64,000 nucleotides of DNA from CAZUWH01 sp964624075. Lineage in GTDB: Bacteria > Pseudomonadota > Alphaproteobacteria > Rhodospirillales > Rhodospirillaceae. Under the pieces are notes generated by a model. That model saw only the letters and a program-made list of their open reading frames with translations, did no database searches and was not told the DNA's origin. Within the stretch, counting starts at the first letter, position 1; each line of letters opens with the position of its first letter. Location of the stretch: contig CAZUWH010000010.1 of NCBI GenBank assembly GCA_964624075.1, forward strand, positions 1 through 64,000, in the 5' to 3' direction. Positions 35,891 to 44,671 of the stretch are shown here, one piece after another. A program made the translations under genes and the position numbers.

Positions 35891-36772
35891 TCAGTGCCGG
35901 ATGCTGGGACTGGCGCGGCACGCAGATGCTAACGTGTTGACAAAAGACAGCACCTCCTCCACCAGACCGGGCCGTGGCTGTCCCGCAACATCAAGACCTG
36001 CCGCAATGTGCTGCACCACAGCCGAGCCCACCACCGCAGCATCGGCGATATCCGCCACGGCGGTCACCTGTTCGGGCGTCTTGATGCCAAAGCCCACGGC
36101 GATTGGCAGCTCGGTCTGATGCCGCAGACGCAAGACGGCCTGTCCAATGGCCTGTCGCGTGGCCGATGTGGTGCCGGTAATGCCGGTGATCGAAACATAG
36201 TAGATGAATCCCGATGCCTTTTCGAGCACGACCGGCAGACGGGCGCAGTCGGTGGTCGGTGTGGCCAGAAAGATGAAGTCGATGTTCCTAGCCTTGAGAA
36301 TCCCGGCCAGTTCGTTCGCTTCTTCCGGTGGCAGATCGACGACGATGCAGCCATCGACACCGGCGGCGGCGGCGTCAGCCGCAAACCGCTCAGGTCCATA
36401 GATGTAGATCGGATTGTAATACCCCATCAGCACCAGCGGCGTTGTGTTGTCTTCGGTCCGGAAGGCACGTGCCATGGCGAGAGTCCGGGACAGGGAACCG
36501 CCAGCCTTCAAGGCCCTTTGCGAAGCCGCCTGGATGACGGGGCCATCGGCCATGGGATCCGAAAACGGCACACCCAGTTCGATCACATCCACACCCATCC
36601 GCGGCAGACCCTTCAGGATGGCAAGCGATGTGTCCGGATCGGGATCGGCTGCCATGATATAGACCACGAGCCCGCCACGCTGTTCTGTCTGCAAGGCCGC
36701 AAACCGGCGTTCCAAGCGAACCGAGGCGGAGGCTGCCGGCAAGGGGGAATGAGGCGGATCGGCGGCTTTCAT
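35891..36772 (-). CDS. trpA: tryptophan synthase alpha chain
   Basis: Cleaves indole-3-glycerol phosphate to indole and glyceraldehyde 3-phosphate in the alpha2-beta2 complex. The TIM barrel carries the catalytic Glu in I-E-L-G-V-P-F-S-D-P-M-A-D-G-P, the catalytic Asp in C-I-V-V-D-L-P-P-E-E, and the phosphate-binding S-I-T-G-I-T-G and G-F-G-I loops. At 293 residues it has a slightly long N-terminus. Its start overlaps the trpB stop by 4 bases, which suggests coupled translation. Confidence 0.94.
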   Translation of the reverse strand: MKAADPPHSPLPAASASVRLERRFAALQTEQRGGLVVYIMAADPDPDTSLAILKGLPRMGVDVIELGVPFSDPMADGPVIQAASQRALKAGGSLSRTLAMARAFRTEDNTTPLVLMGYYNPIYIYGPERFAADAAAAGVDGCIVVDLPPEEANELAGILKARNIDFIFLATPTTDCARLPVVLEKASGFIYYVSITGITGTTSATRQAIGQAVLRLRHQTELPIAVGFGIKTPEQVTAVADIADAAVVGSAVVQHIAAGLDVAGQPRPGLVEEVLSFVNTLASACRASPSIRH

Positions 36773-38043
36773 GACAGGTCTCCTTCCCCGCCCTGGTGTC
36801 TGGCGACCGTATTGATGTCCTTGTCGCCGCGGCCGCTCAGGCTGACAACGATGATGTGGTCCTTGGGGAGTGTCGGCGCCAGTTTGAGGGTGTGCGCGAT
36901 GGCATGAGCGGATTCCAGGGCAGGAATGATGCCTTCAAGCCGGGTGAGAAGACGAAAGGCTTGCAAAGCCTCCGCATCGGTGACCGGAACGTATTCGACC
37001 CGGCCGGTGTCCTTGAGCCAGGCATGCTCGGGCCCGACCCCGGGGTAATCGAGCCCGGCCGAGATGGAATAGGCTTCCATAATCTGACCGTCGGCATTCT
37101 GCAACAGATAAGTGCGGTTGCCATGCAGCACGCCCGGCCGTCCGCCGATCATGGAGGCGGCATGGCGGCCAGTCTCCAGGCCATGACCGGCGGCCTCGAC
37201 GCCGATCAGGCGGATGGTTGCCTCATCGAGGAAGGGATGGAACAGACCGATTGCATTGGATCCCCCGCCGATGCAGGCGATCAGGGTATCGGGCAGACGG
37301 CCTTCCAGTTCCAGGATCTGGTCCCGGGTCTCGCGACCGATCACCGCCTGGAAATCACGCACCATGGCCGGGTAGGGGTGGGGGCCTGCCGCCGTTCCGA
37401 TCAGGTAATAGGTGGTATCAACGTTGGCGACCCAATCCCGCAGCGCTTCATTCACGGCATCCTTGAGAGTGGCCGATCCGATGGTCACTGGCCTGACCTC
37501 CGCTCCCAGAAGCTTCATGCGAAACACATTGGGCGCCTGCCGTTCGATATCGGTGGTTCCCATGTAGATGACACATTGCCTGTCGAACAGGGCGCAGACG
37601 GTTGAGGTGGCTACGCCATGCTGACCGGCACCGGTTTCGGCGATGATCCGCTTGCGACCCATGCGACGGGCAAGCAGAATCTGGCCAATACAGTTGTTGA
37701 TCTTGTGGGCACCGGTGTGGTTCAGATCTTCCCGTTTCAGATAGACCCTAGCCCCACCCAGATAAGCCGTAAGCCGGGCGGCAAGGTATAGCGGACTCGG
37801 ACGGCCAACGTAATGGCGCAGGTAGTGTGCCATTTCGGTAGCAAATGCCGGATCGGCCTTGGCCTGGGCATAGGAACGTTCCACGTCGAGAATGAGCGGC
37901 ATCAGTGTCTCAGCAACGTAACGGCCTCCGTAAAGACCGAAATATCCACGCTCATCGGGTCCGTCACGGTAGGTGTTGAGCATGGGCCTGGTCATGGGCA
38001 GAAATCCCTGCATTCCTCTGACGAGCGGTTGTTTATACGGCAT
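36769..38043 (-). CDS. trpB: tryptophan synthase beta chain
   Basis: PLP enzyme condensing indole and serine. The PLP lysine is in H-T-G-A-H-K-I-N-N, the catalytic Glu region is E-T-G-A-G-Q-H-G-V-A and the phosphate loop is C-I-G-G-G-S-N-A. The frame gives 424 residues from 38043; Met residues at 37995 and 37983 (M-L-N-T-Y-R-D) are closer to the usual N-terminus of about 405 residues. The usual partner trpF is not directly upstream; a decayed DUF1640 gene is. Confidence 0.94.
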   Translation of the reverse strand: MPYKQPLVRGMQGFLPMTRPMLNTYRDGPDERGYFGLYGGRYVAETLMPLILDVERSYAQAKADPAFATEMAHYLRHYVGRPSPLYLAARLTAYLGGARVYLKREDLNHTGAHKINNCIGQILLARRMGRKRIIAETGAGQHGVATSTVCALFDRQCVIYMGTTDIERQAPNVFRMKLLGAEVRPVTIGSATLKDAVNEALRDWVANVDTTYYLIGTAAGPHPYPAMVRDFQAVIGRETRDQILELEGRLPDTLIACIGGGSNAIGLFHPFLDEATIRLIGVEAAGHGLETGRHAASMIGGRPGVLHGNRTYLLQNADGQIMEAYSISAGLDYPGVGPEHAWLKDTGRVEYVPVTDAEALQAFRLLTRLEGIIPALESAHAIAHTLKLAPTLPKDHIIVVSLSGRGDKDINTVARHQGGEGDLS

Positions 38044-38236
38044 CCCCGTTCACCGTAACAGAGGTAAACCGGACTTGCGGAAAAGGGAAGGCCTTTATGT
38101 ATACAACCTTGATTCGCAATCCCCAAACATCATGCCAGATTGCCAGCATCTCAAGCCGATCGGATCGGAACGGATATCGTTATCTGTCCTGGACTCCCCT
38201 GTTCCTTCCCCCGGTCTGCGACCAACAGAAGCACAC

Positions 38237-38567
38237 TCAGTGATTCATCAGCTTGGTTAGCGCAATCAGCGCCCCTAGAATGGCGAGCGCCTGGAAACCA
38301 AGTGTCCCAACCATCCACTTCATCAGCTCAGCCTTGGTCTCAGCCAGCTTGGCCTCCATGGTTGCCGTCAGTTGCTGGCGCCTACCCTCTACGGCTGCTT
38401 CTAGGTGTTCCAGCTTTACTTCCAGCCGTTCGGCCGTACTTGGAGGCCAGCTCCTGGGTGATCGCTTCCGCAAGAGCCTCTGCGGCCGCTTTGGCCTGCA
38501 TCAGGCTGAAATCGCCAACCATCAGTTTCTCAGTGAATCTTAAGGTGTCAAAAGCGACCACAGGCAT
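38237..38567 (-). pseudogene. DUF1640 coiled-coil membrane protein, one frameshift
   Basis: The start at 38567 gives M-P-V-V-A-F-D-T-L-R-F-T-E-K-L and A-L-A-E-A-I-T-Q-E-L-A-S-K-Y. The frame breaks near 38435 and continues in another as A-E-R-L-E-V-K-L-E-H-L-E-A-A-V coiled coil and a C-terminal membrane helix (L-G-F-Q-A-L-A-I-L-G-A-L-I-A-L). Together they are the whole DUF1640 layout (related to CCDC90/MCU regulator proteins) with a single indel. Function in bacteria is unknown. Confidence 0.65.
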
Positions 38568-39249
38568 CGTCGTTCTTCTTTTCGACCTTGTCGGCTCATC
38601 GTACGTGAATCCCGACTTACGCGCAACACCCTCCCCACATCTGCAACGGTGCGACCCCCTGCCCTGACGTGCCGGAACAGCCGGAGGCCACCGCCTGAGC
38701 GTTAAGGGGAGCTTTGATCAGTTACGATCATAACCCATAAAGACTAGCATGAGATATAAAGAAACTGGAAGTGTCAACAGGATCGGCAACGAGGGGCGAT
38801 CGGATACCGGATGAACGAAACCGCTACCCTCTGCAATTTCGTCTTAAGAGTCATGGGAAAACCTGTCATGGGTCACACTTTCCTTTCATGCCGTTTCTGC
38901 TCTGTATCATGATTACAATGGGGATCTTACCTCCGCGAAGGTTGGGAGCGTTCAGGGGGCAAGTACGGTGGCATATGGTGTGACCGCGCGCGCCTTCCTG
39001 CTGCCATACCTCCTTATTATACCCATGAGCGTAAATCCTGGCTTACGCTCATGGGGCCGCCGCGGATGCGGCCTATCGGCGCCTGGGGGAGCCTTGATCG
39101 GTTACGATCAGGGCTCAAAGGTATTAGACATATACTCTCTAAAGTTTAGAGATGTTTCTATATACCCTTTATTACCGAATAAGATGCAATGAAATTTCTT
39201 TCACAAGAGAAACCAGCGAAAAATATCAGGACACATACGGAGAAAACGC
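38568..39249. other. non-coding stretch with a duplicated repeat unit
   Basis: Two related blocks are visible. Block one (about 38599-38752) has GTGAATCCCGACTTACG and, about 100 bases on, AGCTTTGATCAGTTACGATC. Block two (about 39022-39135) has a perfect 13-bp-arm palindrome at 39022-39055 and then AGCCTTGATCGGTTACGATC. The order of the two motifs is the same. No gene is seen. Confidence 0.55.
39022..39135. repeat. CATGAGCGTAA palindrome plus GATCGGTTACGATC element
   Basis: Arms at 39022-39034 and 39043-39055 (13 bp, perfect) with an 8-nt loop, then CCGCCGCGGATGCGG and the element AGCCTTGATCGGTTACGATC. The palindrome recurs at 19051-19080, the second element at 38709-38728, and a worn copy of the first lies at 43727-43750. 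Confidence 0.65.
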
Positions 39250-39627
39250 ATGGACACGGAACAACCCGCCTCTGGCACGGGACTGCTCAGCTTCTTGCAA
39301 CGATGTCTTGGCATGGTCGGCAGTGTGACAGTTCTGTCCGTGATAGGATGTGCGCCGTTCATCGACGAACCGTTCTCCGGCACGGAGCGTATTGCTCTGC
39401 CCGATCCTGCGGTGCGTGATGTGGTGACGGTCTGCTACAATAACGCTTTTACCACGCCGGAGACAGTTACGGCCTTAGCGCGCGAAGCGTGTGATCGTCG
39501 CGGCAAGGTGCCAAGGTTTCTTGGACAGTCCGGTTTCCGGTGCCGGCTGCTGGTTCCGGCTACAACTACTTTTATATGTATTGACCAGACAACTACGTCG
39601 CACCATGAGAATCTTTCTGAAAAATAA
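39250..39627 (+). CDS. small conserved lipoprotein (125 aa), function unknown
   Basis: N-terminal membrane segment (F-L-Q-R-C-L-G-M-V-G-S-V-T-V-L-S) ending in a lipobox S-V-I-G-C at about residue 34, so probably lipidated and exported. The mature part has a well-formed domain: V-C-Y-N-N-A-F-T-T-P-E-T-V-T-A-L-A, then C-D-R-R-G-K-V-P-R-F-L-G-Q-S-G-F-R-C-R-L-L-V-P. The paired cysteines suggest a disulfide. I have a sense of the same pattern in other Rhodospirillales but cannot name a family. An AGGACACATACGGAG purine run precedes the start. Confidence 0.6.
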   Translation: MDTEQPASGTGLLSFLQRCLGMVGSVTVLSVIGCAPFIDEPFSGTERIALPDPAVRDVVTVCYNNAFTTPETVTALAREACDRRGKVPRFLGQSGFRCRLLVPATTTFICIDQTTTSHHENLSEK

Positions 39628-39680
39628 CCGGATCGAGGGAGGTGGTAGCGTCCAGATGAGCACCTTGAATTGTTTACGTT

Positions 39681-39770
39681 TTATCATTCCCGCGAAGGCG
39701 GGAATCCATGCCTGATCAGCCTGTTATGGAGGTCCGCCTGCGCGGGCATGACGATCTTTCGAGATGTCCA
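39681..39770. repeat. composite double-hairpin (REP-like) repeat, copy 3
   Basis: The cleanest copy. TCATTCCCGCGAAGGCGGGA with ATCCATG forms one hairpin, GTCCGCCTGCGCGGGCATGA forms the second, and the shared flank CGATCTTTCGAGATGTCC follows. It lies between the lipoprotein gene and ftsK, in a convergent gap. Confidence 0.7.
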
Positions 39771-39880
39771 GTTGGCATGAAGCGGTTTCCGATCAAGGAG
39801 AAGCGGCTCCCCACCGCTTTACATGTGATGGTTGTATCCACGTTGAGCACTGATGCAACCTGGAATGAAGCTGCTCTCTA

Positions 39881-42259
39881 TCAGCGCGATATTTCCAGAA
39901 CTTCTCGTTTTCCAATATGATTGGGACGACTGACCAATCCTTCGGCCTCCATGCGTTCAACGATGCGAGCCGCACGATTGTAGCCGATCTGCAATTGTCG
40001 CTGGATGAAGCTGGTTGAGCATTTGCGTTCGCGCAGAACAATGTTGACTGCCTGCACATAAAGATTGTTCTCACCGTCTTTGTCACCCCATTCTGTGCTG
40101 GTAGCATCTACCGATACCGCGTCTTCCTCTTCAGTCACACCCACAACATAGGCGGGTTTGCCTTGTGTCCACAGATATTTGACTACCTGCTCCACCTCTC
40201 CGTCAGCAACGAACGGTCCATGCACACGGGTGATCCGTCCGCCTGCAGCCATATAGAGCATGTCCCCTTGTCCCAGAAGCTGTTCAGCTCCTTGTTCACC
40301 TAAAATGGTACGGCTGTCGATCTTGGAGGTGACCTGGAAGCTGATCCGGGTCGGAAAATTGGCTTTGATCGTTCCGGTGATGACGTCCACCGAAGGCCGC
40401 TGGGTCGCCATGACTAGATGGATCCCGGCTGCGCGCGCCATCTGCGCCAGACGTTGGATGGCGGCTTCCACTTCCTTGCCGGCCACCAGCATCAGGTCGG
40501 CCATTTCGTCTACGATCACAACGATGAATGGCAACGGATCGAGCGCAAGCGTCTGCTCCTCGTAGACCGGTTTGCCGGTTTCGGGATCAAAGCCGGTCTG
40601 CACCGTACGGTTCAGGGACTGACCAGCCTGGGAGGCCTCCTCGATGCGCTGATTGTAGCCGGCGATGTTGCGTACACCAAGCTGGGACATGGCCCGATAG
40701 CGGTCTTCCATCTCCCGGACCGCCCATTTCAGAGCCAGCACCGCCCTGGCCGGGTCGGTTACCACGGGTGCCAACAGGTGCGGGATGCCGTCATAGACCG
40801 ACAGTTCCAGCATCTTGGGGTCGATCATGATCAGACGGCAGTCAGCCGGTCCCTGACGGTAGAGCAGGGACAGAATCATGGTGTTGATGGCCACCGATTT
40901 ACCCGAGCCGGTGGTACCTGCAATCAAAAGGTGAGGCATTCGCGCAAGATCGACATAGACAGCTGTGCCACCGATATCCCTGCCAAGGGCAAGCACCAAT
41001 TTGCCGGCGCCGGAATCGAATCCCTCGGCCCCTAGCAGCTCACGCAGGTAAACGGTCTCCCGCTTGTCGTTGGGCAGTTCGATGCCAATGACATTTTGCC
41101 CTGGCACTACGGCAATACGCACGGCAAGGGCGCTCATGGAACGGGCAATGTCGTCGGCAAGGCCGATGACACGGGACGTTTTGGTGCCGGGCGCAGGCTC
41201 AAGCTCGTAAAGGGTTACCACCGGACCGGGCCTGATCTTGACAATGCGTCCCTGCACGCCGAAGTCGCTCAGCACGGCCTCCAGAACACGGGCATTCTGG
41301 ACCAGACTCTCCTCGCTGAGCCGGATCACCTGCCCAGACGGCAAAGTCAGCAACTGGACGGAGGGCGGCTGATAGGGAACGTCGGGGGCAACGACATCGC
41401 CATGGCGCATGCCAGCCACTGTGCGGGGGGGCGTTGGGATACGTCCCCAGGGTGCCTCGTGCGCCTCTTTCCACATGTGGCCCGTCTCTGCCGCTGCGGG
41501 ACCGTCCGGAGATGACAGAACAGCCCCCTCCTCGATCATGAGCCCAGTCCGGGCTGCCATCAGAGAATTACGGGCGTGATGGGGATGCGGAACGTCTCTT
41601 TCCCCTGGCGCAGCATGCCGTGTGACCATCCTCCCGATCCACCACCCCCCCTCTGCCAGCTGCCGGAGCACGATCCACCATTCCGACCAGGCAATGCCCA
41701 GGGAAAACAGAAACAGTACCACGCCCACGCCCGTGGCCAGCACTGCCATGATCCAGCGCCAGTCGTGGCCCAAACTTGCTGTGCATAACACATCACCAAT
41801 CCAGTTGAGGAGAAGACCGCCGGCGAAACCACCAGGCCGGGCCGTGAAAGGCCAGAACAATGACCGCGGGAGAACGTCAAGTCCTACTGCCACCAGCAGG
41901 GCGGCAAGCGGTGTCATCAGTAGCCGAAGCCACAGGAATGGCATCGTCTGGGCCGCCGTGAAACGGGTCCCCCAGACCACCAGGCACAGTACCGGCAGGA
42001 CGGCCGCAAACCCCAACGTTTGCAGGAATAGATCAGCAATGATAGCCCCCCACATCCCAAGGGCATTGCTCCCCGGCGCGTTGGTCGCCGTGTTCCAGGA
42101 CGGATCCTCGGGACGATAGCTCGCCAGCGCCATCGCCAGCAGCAACCCGCTGACCACCAGTCCCAGACCAGACAGACGCAACCCCAGCCGCTCCAGGGAG
42201 CGCGTTACCCCTTCAGGCAGGAAAGCCTTGCGCAGACTGCGCCTGCTCAAAGTTGCCAT
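39881..42259 (-). CDS. ftsK: DNA translocase FtsK
   Basis: Septal DNA pump that clears and unlinks chromosomes at division. The 792 residues hold about four N-terminal membrane helices (residues 28-190), a short linker, the RecA-like motor with Walker A G-T-T-G-S-G-K-S and Walker B F-I-V-V-I-V-D-E-M-A-D-L, and a C-terminal gamma winged-helix domain (S-T-S-F-I-Q-R-Q-L-Q-I-G-Y-N-R-A-A) that reads KOPS sites. The compact linker is usual for Alphaproteobacteria. The gene follows the aminotransferase gene by about 55 bases. Confidence 0.94.
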   Translation of the reverse strand: MATLSRRSLRKAFLPEGVTRSLERLGLRLSGLGLVVSGLLLAMALASYRPEDPSWNTATNAPGSNALGMWGAIIADLFLQTLGFAAVLPVLCLVVWGTRFTAAQTMPFLWLRLLMTPLAALLVAVGLDVLPRSLFWPFTARPGGFAGGLLLNWIGDVLCTASLGHDWRWIMAVLATGVGVVLFLFSLGIAWSEWWIVLRQLAEGGWWIGRMVTRHAAPGERDVPHPHHARNSLMAARTGLMIEEGAVLSSPDGPAAAETGHMWKEAHEAPWGRIPTPPRTVAGMRHGDVVAPDVPYQPPSVQLLTLPSGQVIRLSEESLVQNARVLEAVLSDFGVQGRIVKIRPGPVVTLYELEPAPGTKTSRVIGLADDIARSMSALAVRIAVVPGQNVIGIELPNDKRETVYLRELLGAEGFDSGAGKLVLALGRDIGGTAVYVDLARMPHLLIAGTTGSGKSVAINTMILSLLYRQGPADCRLIMIDPKMLELSVYDGIPHLLAPVVTDPARAVLALKWAVREMEDRYRAMSQLGVRNIAGYNQRIEEASQAGQSLNRTVQTGFDPETGKPVYEEQTLALDPLPFIVVIVDEMADLMLVAGKEVEAAIQRLAQMARAAGIHLVMATQRPSVDVITGTIKANFPTRISFQVTSKIDSRTILGEQGAEQLLGQGDMLYMAAGGRITRVHGPFVADGEVEQVVKYLWTQGKPAYVVGVTEEEDAVSVDATSTEWGDKDGENNLYVQAVNIVLRERKCSTSFIQRQLQIGYNRAARIVERMEAEGLVSRPNHIGKREVLEISR

Positions 42260-42314
42260 CCTTGACCATCCTGTTCAATGTCCGGGTTTTCCTCGTGGAG
42301 GGGTCTCACACCCT

Positions 42315-43541
42315 TCACGGACTCAAGATATTGCACAAACGCTCCAGTGCCCAGGTCGTAGTCTCAAGGTCGTGGACCAGAGCCACGCGGATGTAGCTGC
42401 GGCCAGGGTTAACCCCGTCCTGATCGGGCCGGGCCAGATAGGCACCCGGCAGAACCCAGATGCCCGCCTGCTGGAACAGGGCACGGGCTGCCGTTTCACC
42501 GTCGCCGACCTTAAGCCATAGGAAGAACGTACCCGGCGGACGGCCGAACCCGAACCGGCCGTTCAGAGTGTGCATGGCCGCATCCATCTTGTCGCGGTAC
42601 AGGGTGCGGTTCTCTACCACGTGGACCTCATCCTGCCACAGGGCCGTCGCAGCAGTCATCACCGGCAGCGGCGTGGCGGCCCCTCCGTAAGCGCGCAGGC
42701 GGGCAAAGGCGGCGATGATGTCGGGGTCGCCGGCAACGAATCCAGAGCGCAGTCCCGGGACACTGGAACGTTTCGACAGCGAATGAAACACCACCACATT
42801 GGTCAAATCCCCCCCCAGCGCAGCGCACGCTTGCAGGGCGCCGGGAGGCGGTTCGGAATCATAAATCTCACTGTAACATTCGTCCACCGCTACCACAAAG
42901 TTGTAGCGCCGGGCTAGGGTGATGATCCGTATCAGGTATTCAAGACTCGCTATCGATCCTTGCGGATTGGCCGGTGTACAGAGGAAGGCCAGTGCCGTCC
43001 GGTTGAGTATGGAGGGATCACAGGAGGGATGTTGCAGGCTTTCTGGATCGAACCTGTTGAAATCTGGCAAAAAACCGGTACGCCGGTCGGCCAGGACATA
43101 AACGGGTTCGGCTCCTGCCATCACTGCGGCGCCGACATAGACCTGATAGAAGGGATTGGGAATCAGTACCGCTGTGCGTCCTCCGGTCTTACGTCGCGGC
43201 ACCACCAGATGGGCAATCAGGTAGAGCGCTTCCCGCGTGCCGGCCACCGGTAGGACGTGACGATCAGGGTCGAGAAGGGTGTCCGGCAAGTCGAACCGAT
43301 GGACGAGCCAATCGGCCACGGCGACGCGAAACGCCGGTGTGCCGTTCATGGGCGGATAGCGGCCCCACAATGCCGAATTCACATCCAGAATTTCGCGGAG
43401 GAAAAAGGGCGGCGGATGCTGGGGTTCGCCAATCGACATGATGACCGGCTTGCCGGACGGAGGGGTGATCCCGTCGAGAAGAACCCGCAGCCGCTCGAAC
43501 GGATAATCGGTCAGCATAACGAAACGTTCGTTGTAGATCAC
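42315..43541 (-). CDS. class I/II PLP aminotransferase (succinyldiaminopimelate aminotransferase-like)
   Basis: Fold-type I aminotransferase of 408 residues. The PLP lysine is in V-F-H-S-L-S-K-R-S-S-V-P-G-L-R-S-G-F, preceded by V-D-E-C-Y-S-E-I-Y. The N-terminus N-E-R-F-x-x-L-T-D-Y-P-F-E-R-L is typical of DapC-like enzymes of Alpha- and Betaproteobacteria, which serve lysine and cell-wall diaminopimelate synthesis; an L-alanine or other aminotransferase role cannot be excluded. I keep the 43541 start because N-E-R-F before the second Met belongs to the family pattern. Confidence 0.78.
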   Translation of the reverse strand: MIYNERFVMLTDYPFERLRVLLDGITPPSGKPVIMSIGEPQHPPPFFLREILDVNSALWGRYPPMNGTPAFRVAVADWLVHRFDLPDTLLDPDRHVLPVAGTREALYLIAHLVVPRRKTGGRTAVLIPNPFYQVYVGAAVMAGAEPVYVLADRRTGFLPDFNRFDPESLQHPSCDPSILNRTALAFLCTPANPQGSIASLEYLIRIITLARRYNFVVAVDECYSEIYDSEPPPGALQACAALGGDLTNVVVFHSLSKRSSVPGLRSGFVAGDPDIIAAFARLRAYGGAATPLPVMTAATALWQDEVHVVENRTLYRDKMDAAMHTLNGRFGFGRPPGTFFLWLKVGDGETAARALFQQAGIWVLPGAYLARPDQDGVNPGRSYIRVALVHDLETTTWALERLCNILSP

Positions 43542-43774
43542 GGTGTGGACACCCTGTCTCGCGATACTTCAGAACATGACGATCGCCGCGGTTTCTGCCG
43601 TCAACGCCTCGCTTTCTCCGCAAGCATGATACAGGACAGGCACGGTCGAAAAAACTGTGTCGAACGACCATGCTACGGTGAACGCCGATGCCAGGCCGGC
43701 AGCGGGTTTGATACGATATGCTCGAACGTAAATCCTGATTGACGCGCAAGAGTCCACCACGACGGGACAACGGT

Positions 43775-44671
43775 TCACGCCTGCTGCGCTTCAATGATGC
43801 TGCGACGGATTGCCCGGGTACGGGCGAACAAATCCTCAAGCTTGCTGCCCTCACCCCACCGGATGGCACGTTGCAAGGCCGTCAGATCCTCGGTGAAACG
43901 TTGCAGCACGTCCAGCACGGCGTCCTGGTTGTTCAAGAAAATATCCCGCCACATGACAGGGTCGGAGGCGGCAATGCGGGTAAAGTCTCGGAAACCGCTG
44001 GCCGAATACTTGATGACTTCGTGCTGCAAGTGTGCCTCAAGATCAGTGGCGGTGCCGACGATGGTATAGGCAATCAAGTGCGGCAGATGCGAGGTGATGG
44101 CCAGCACCCGATCATGATGGGTCGGATCCATGAGATCAACCTTTGCCCCACAGGCTTCCCACAGGGCCCGCACCCGGTCCACCGCCGTGGGCTCGGTGCC
44201 GGGCAGCGGAGTCAGGATGGCCCAGCGCCCCGCGAACATCTCGGCAAGGCCGGCCTCCGGACCGGAATGTTCGGTACCGGCAATGGGGTGGCCAGGCACG
44301 AAATGCACATGGGCTGGCAAGTGAGGCGCCACGTCACGGATCACTGCCTCTTTCACCGATCCCACGTCGGTCACGATGGCCCCCGGCCGGAGATAGGGCG
44401 CCATGGCCTGGGCCAGGGCGCCATAGGCACCAACTGGCGTGCCGAGCATGATGAGATCGGCACCTGTAACGGCCTCGGCCACATCGGCGGTCACGGCATC
44501 GACCAGATTCAGACGCAAGGCTGCCGCGCGCGTGTCTGCCCTGCGGGCGCAGGCCGCCGTGCGTACGGCTAGCCGGTCGCGCCGCACCACCCGTGCCACC
44601 GACGAACTGATCAGACCGATGCCAATAAAGGCGATGCACTCGAACAAAGGCACCGAACACGAGGCTGTCAT
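43775..44671 (-). CDS. tyrA: prephenate/arogenate dehydrogenase
   Basis: NAD(P)-dependent oxidative decarboxylation leading to tyrosine. The dinucleotide motif at the N-terminus reads A-F-I-G-I-G-L-I-S-S-S, followed by M-L-G-T-P-V-G-A-Y and T-D-V-G-S-V-K, and the catalytic region G-H-P-I-A-G-T-E-H-S-G. C-terminal helices carry A-S-G-F-R-D-F-T-R-I-A-A-S. It has 299 residues. Its start at 44671 overlaps the hisC stop (TAATG), so the two are coupled; the aromatic aminotransferase role of HisC-type enzymes fits this pairing. Confidence 0.9.
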   Translation of the reverse strand: MTASCSVPLFECIAFIGIGLISSSVARVVRRDRLAVRTAACARRADTRAAALRLNLVDAVTADVAEAVTGADLIMLGTPVGAYGALAQAMAPYLRPGAIVTDVGSVKEAVIRDVAPHLPAHVHFVPGHPIAGTEHSGPEAGLAEMFAGRWAILTPLPGTEPTAVDRVRALWEACGAKVDLMDPTHHDRVLAITSHLPHLIAYTIVGTATDLEAHLQHEVIKYSASGFRDFTRIAASDPVMWRDIFLNNQDAVLDVLQRFTEDLTALQRAIRWGEGSKLEDLFARTRAIRRSIIEAQQA

